Assembly: GCA_002712845.1 (NCBI GenBank)
Contig: PAUV01000047.1
Coordinates: 5,216 to 11,959, forward strand
Direction of reading: 5' to 3'
Source: Rhodopirellula sp.
GTDB lineage: Bacteria > Planctomycetota > Planctomycetia > Pirellulales > Pirellulaceae
Length of the DNA stretch: 6,744 bases
Position 1 is the first letter of the stretch. Every line of letters starts with the position of its first letter. A program made the translations under genes and the position numbers. The notes under the pieces were generated by a model. It was not told where the DNA came from and ran no database searches. It saw only the letters and a list, made by a program, of their open reading frames with translations. Shown piece by piece: positions 5,308-6,744 of this stretch.

Positions 5308-6368
5308 TCTTCTATTCTACATCTATTTTTCGTTTTGCTGTCAGGGTAAGACTGCTTGGCTGGGTCGGGCTTGCCTCGTGTCTGGGACTGGCCAGCGGGT
5401 GTGTGTCACGTGCTGAGAGCGATGTTGTCGTTTATTCTGCACTGGATGAGGAATTTGCGTTTCCCATTCTCAATGCATTTGAACGATCCACGGATCATGA
5501 GACAGGTGTCATTCCCAAATTTGACGTTGAATCAACCAAGACAGTGGGGCTGGTTAATCGCATCATTGCCGAGCAGGATAAGCCTGTTTGTGATTTGTTC
5601 TGGAACAATGAGATCATGCATACCGTGCGTCTCCAGAAACTGGGGCTTTTGCAAACCTTGAACTGGGACCTACCCTTGGGTTACCCAACTGACATGGTCG
5701 CTCGCGATGGAACTTGGTGCGGGTTCGCTGCTCGCGCACGAGTGTTGTTGATCAATACGAAGCTGATCCCGGATCCAGCAGATTACCCCACCTCGGTTGC
5801 AGATCTTTCAGATCCCAAGTGGGAAAATAAATGCGCGATGGCTCGCCCGTTGTTTGGGACGACGGCGACGCATTTTGCCGTTCTGCGAGAACTGCAGGGT
5901 CGCGAGGCTACGCTAAGCCAAATGCAGGACATTCAAAAAAATGCGGTGATTTTGTCAGGCAACAAACAAGTTGCCCAAGCGGTTGCCTCGGGACGCGTCG
6001 CATGGGGATTGACGGATACAGACGACGCGATCATCGAAAAAGATAGTGGTGAGCCAGTTGCAATCGTCTTTCCTGATCAAGCCCCAGATCAAGCAGGAGC
6101 CTTGAGAATCCCAAACACAATCGCTGTGCTCAAGAATGCTCCTCATGCAGTGGCTGCTGCGAAACTCGCTGATTATCTCATCAGTCCGCAAACTGAGGAT
6201 CGGCTGGCGATGGGCAATAGCAGCCAATTGCCGGTGCATCGGGGTAGCAAATTTCCACCGCGTGTGCTGCCCAGCGACCCGGTGCGTTGGATGCGAGTTG
6301 ACTTTGAGTCAGCTGCCGAGGGTTGGGATGAGTGGTCAAAGGAAGTTCAGGAAATGTTCCGCGACTAA
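5295..6368 (+). CDS. Extracellular solute-binding lipoprotein (family 1, ferric-binding FbpA-like fold)
   Basis: This 357-residue ABC-type binding protein is probably anchored by a lipid. A basic N-terminus, a hydrophobic segment (20-33) and LASGC with Cys36 form a signal peptidase II site, with Ala rather than Leu at -3. VVVYSALDEEFAFPILNAFE (44-63) is the typical first strand-helix of iron/thiamine-type binding proteins. WCGFAARARVLLINTKLI (141-158) is the hinge region, and GNKQVAQAVASGRVAWGLTD (222-241) leads into the ligand pocket. In ferric-binding FbpA/FutA proteins this last stretch is followed by a Tyr-Tyr pair that binds iron. Here it reads TDTDDA (240-245), so ferric binding by that mode is unlikely and the ligand is unknown. 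No permease or ATPase gene is adjacent, because the next frame runs on the other strand. GTG 5295 is the only normal start codon upstream of the signal sequence, and it has no clear ribosome binding site. Confidence 0.87.
   Translation: MIETFFYSTSIFRFAVRVRLLGWVGLASCLGLASGCVSRAESDVVVYSALDEEFAFPILNAFERSTDHETGVIPKFDVESTKTVGLVNRIIAEQDKPVCDLFWNNEIMHTVRLQKLGLLQTLNWDLPLGYPTDMVARDGTWCGFAARARVLLINTKLIPDPADYPTSVADLSDPKWENKCAMARPLFGTTATHFAVLRELQGREATLSQMQDIQKNAVILSGNKQVAQAVASGRVAWGLTDTDDAIIEKDSGEPVAIVFPDQAPDQAGALRIPNTIAVLKNAPHAVAAAKLADYLISPQTEDRLAMGNSSQLPVHRGSKFPPRVLPSDPVRWMRVDFESAAEGWDEWSKEVQEMFRD
5314..5344 (-). promoter_or_regulatory. Candidate promoter for the peptidase gene, inside the lipoprotein gene
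   Basis: On the minus strand, CTGACA (5344-5339) and TAGAAT (5319-5314) each match the sigma-70 consensus at five of six positions. They are separated by 19 bases, which is longer than ideal. Transcription would then begin close to 5307, the first base of the peptidase ATG, giving an almost leaderless message. This rests on pattern matching only. Confidence 0.2.
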
Positions 6369-6420
6369 TTCAACTCAACCTTTCATGCGTGAATGCGTGC
6401 AGCCAGTGCCGGATCGCAAG

Positions 6421-6452
6421 TTCGCATTGTAGCCCCCGCTTAGGGCTGCGAA
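6421..6452. terminator. Hairpin between convergent reading frames, possible bidirectional terminator
   Basis: AGCCC (6431-6435) and GGGCT (6443-6447) form a perfect stem with a 7-base loop. It is extended by TTCGC (6421-6425) pairing with GCGAA (6448-6452) across a 5-base bulge. It lies 52 bases after the lipoprotein stop codon and directly beyond the stop of the minus-strand frame. There is no clear T tract on either side, so it is a weak candidate. Confidence 0.35.
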
Positions 6453-6453
6453 T

Positions 6454-6726
6454 TCAAGCTGATTCCAACGAGGTCGAGTGGACCGTTTCACCATTGAGCC
6501 GGTAATTTCGGCCGCGTTGGCTTGCCAGCTTTTGCAAATGAGGGCGTCGGATCATTTGGATGCTGGTTTTGGTCCCAGGACATTCGGAAGCCGATTCTGT
6601 AGTATCAGGATGGGTCCCGAAGGCCCGAAGACGACGCATCAGAGCACCTGAAAGTGGGCGTGGTGTGCTCTCTGCGCGGGCGGCGACAACCGACTTGTCT
6701 TCGCTCATTCGCAGTAAACGTCTCAT
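6454..6726 (-). CDS. Hypothetical 90-residue protein, doubtful
   Basis: I recognise no family. The predicted protein is short and strongly basic, with many Arg, Ser and Thr residues, and it has no signal peptide, membrane segment or clear domain. It is the only substantial frame in the 376 bases after the lipoprotein gene. Its codon use does not look abnormal beside its neighbours. The ATG at 6726 is preceded by GGATAGAAGAT, and the ATAGAAGA part is shared with the leader of the peptidase gene. In-frame ATGs at 6708 and 6639 are alternatives. If it is not coding, 6453-6744 holds nothing else that I can name. Confidence 0.35.
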   Translation of the reverse strand: MRRLLRMSEDKSVVAARAESTPRPLSGALMRRLRAFGTHPDTTESASECPGTKTSIQMIRRPHLQKLASQRGRNYRLNGETVHSTSLESA

Positions 6727-6744
6727 ATCTTCTATCCGTACGGT

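Noticed and set aside
6385..6432. 15-codon plus-strand ATG frame after the lipoprotein gene, next to a tandem ATGCGTG (6385-6391, 6393-6399)
   Set aside because: It has no ribosome binding site, is very short, and the two 7-base copies are easily due to chance.

Overview
The window reads as ordinary chromosomal bacterial DNA with moderate GC and densely packed genes. The gene content points to a planctomycete of the Rhodopirellula/Pirellula type: a secreted HExxH peptidase joined to a LecA-like domain, an orphan lipoprotein binding protein, and a split glutamate-synthase-like gene pair. That assignment is an inference from protein style; no rRNA or other marker gene is present.

Left part (18-1802, + strand): two purine nucleoside phosphorylase paralogues lie head to tail with no gap. 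They differ at the positions that set substrate choice. The first carries Asp and Val where classical 6-oxopurine PNPs have Asn and His, which is the arrangement in methylthioadenosine phosphorylase. The second keeps Asn and His but has a remodelled lid loop with about 25 extra residues. Together they probably form a purine salvage operon with divided substrates.

Middle (1803-3929, + strand): a 173-bp gap rich in inverted repeats leads to a stand-alone GXGXG beta-helix protein (the C-terminal module of glutamate synthase). Next to it is a divergent protein that looks like a decayed relative of the glutamate-synthase FMN barrel, without the iron-sulfur cysteines. No amidotransferase or reductase partner is in view.

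Right part (3930-6744): a 106-bp convergent gap holds a 13-bp direct repeat and a possible 20-codon ORF behind a strong Shine-Dalgarno sequence. It is followed by a minus-strand secreted gluzincin peptidase with a LecA-like C-terminal domain. The divergently transcribed solute-binding lipoprotein gene overlaps the peptidase gene by 13 bp at their 5' ends. A hairpin separates the lipoprotein gene from a doubtful minus-strand 90-codon ORF at the right edge.

I see no tRNA, rRNA, CRISPR array, insertion sequence or phage gene. The best candidates for something new are the split-specificity PNP pair and the two-protein glutamate-synthase-like unit.
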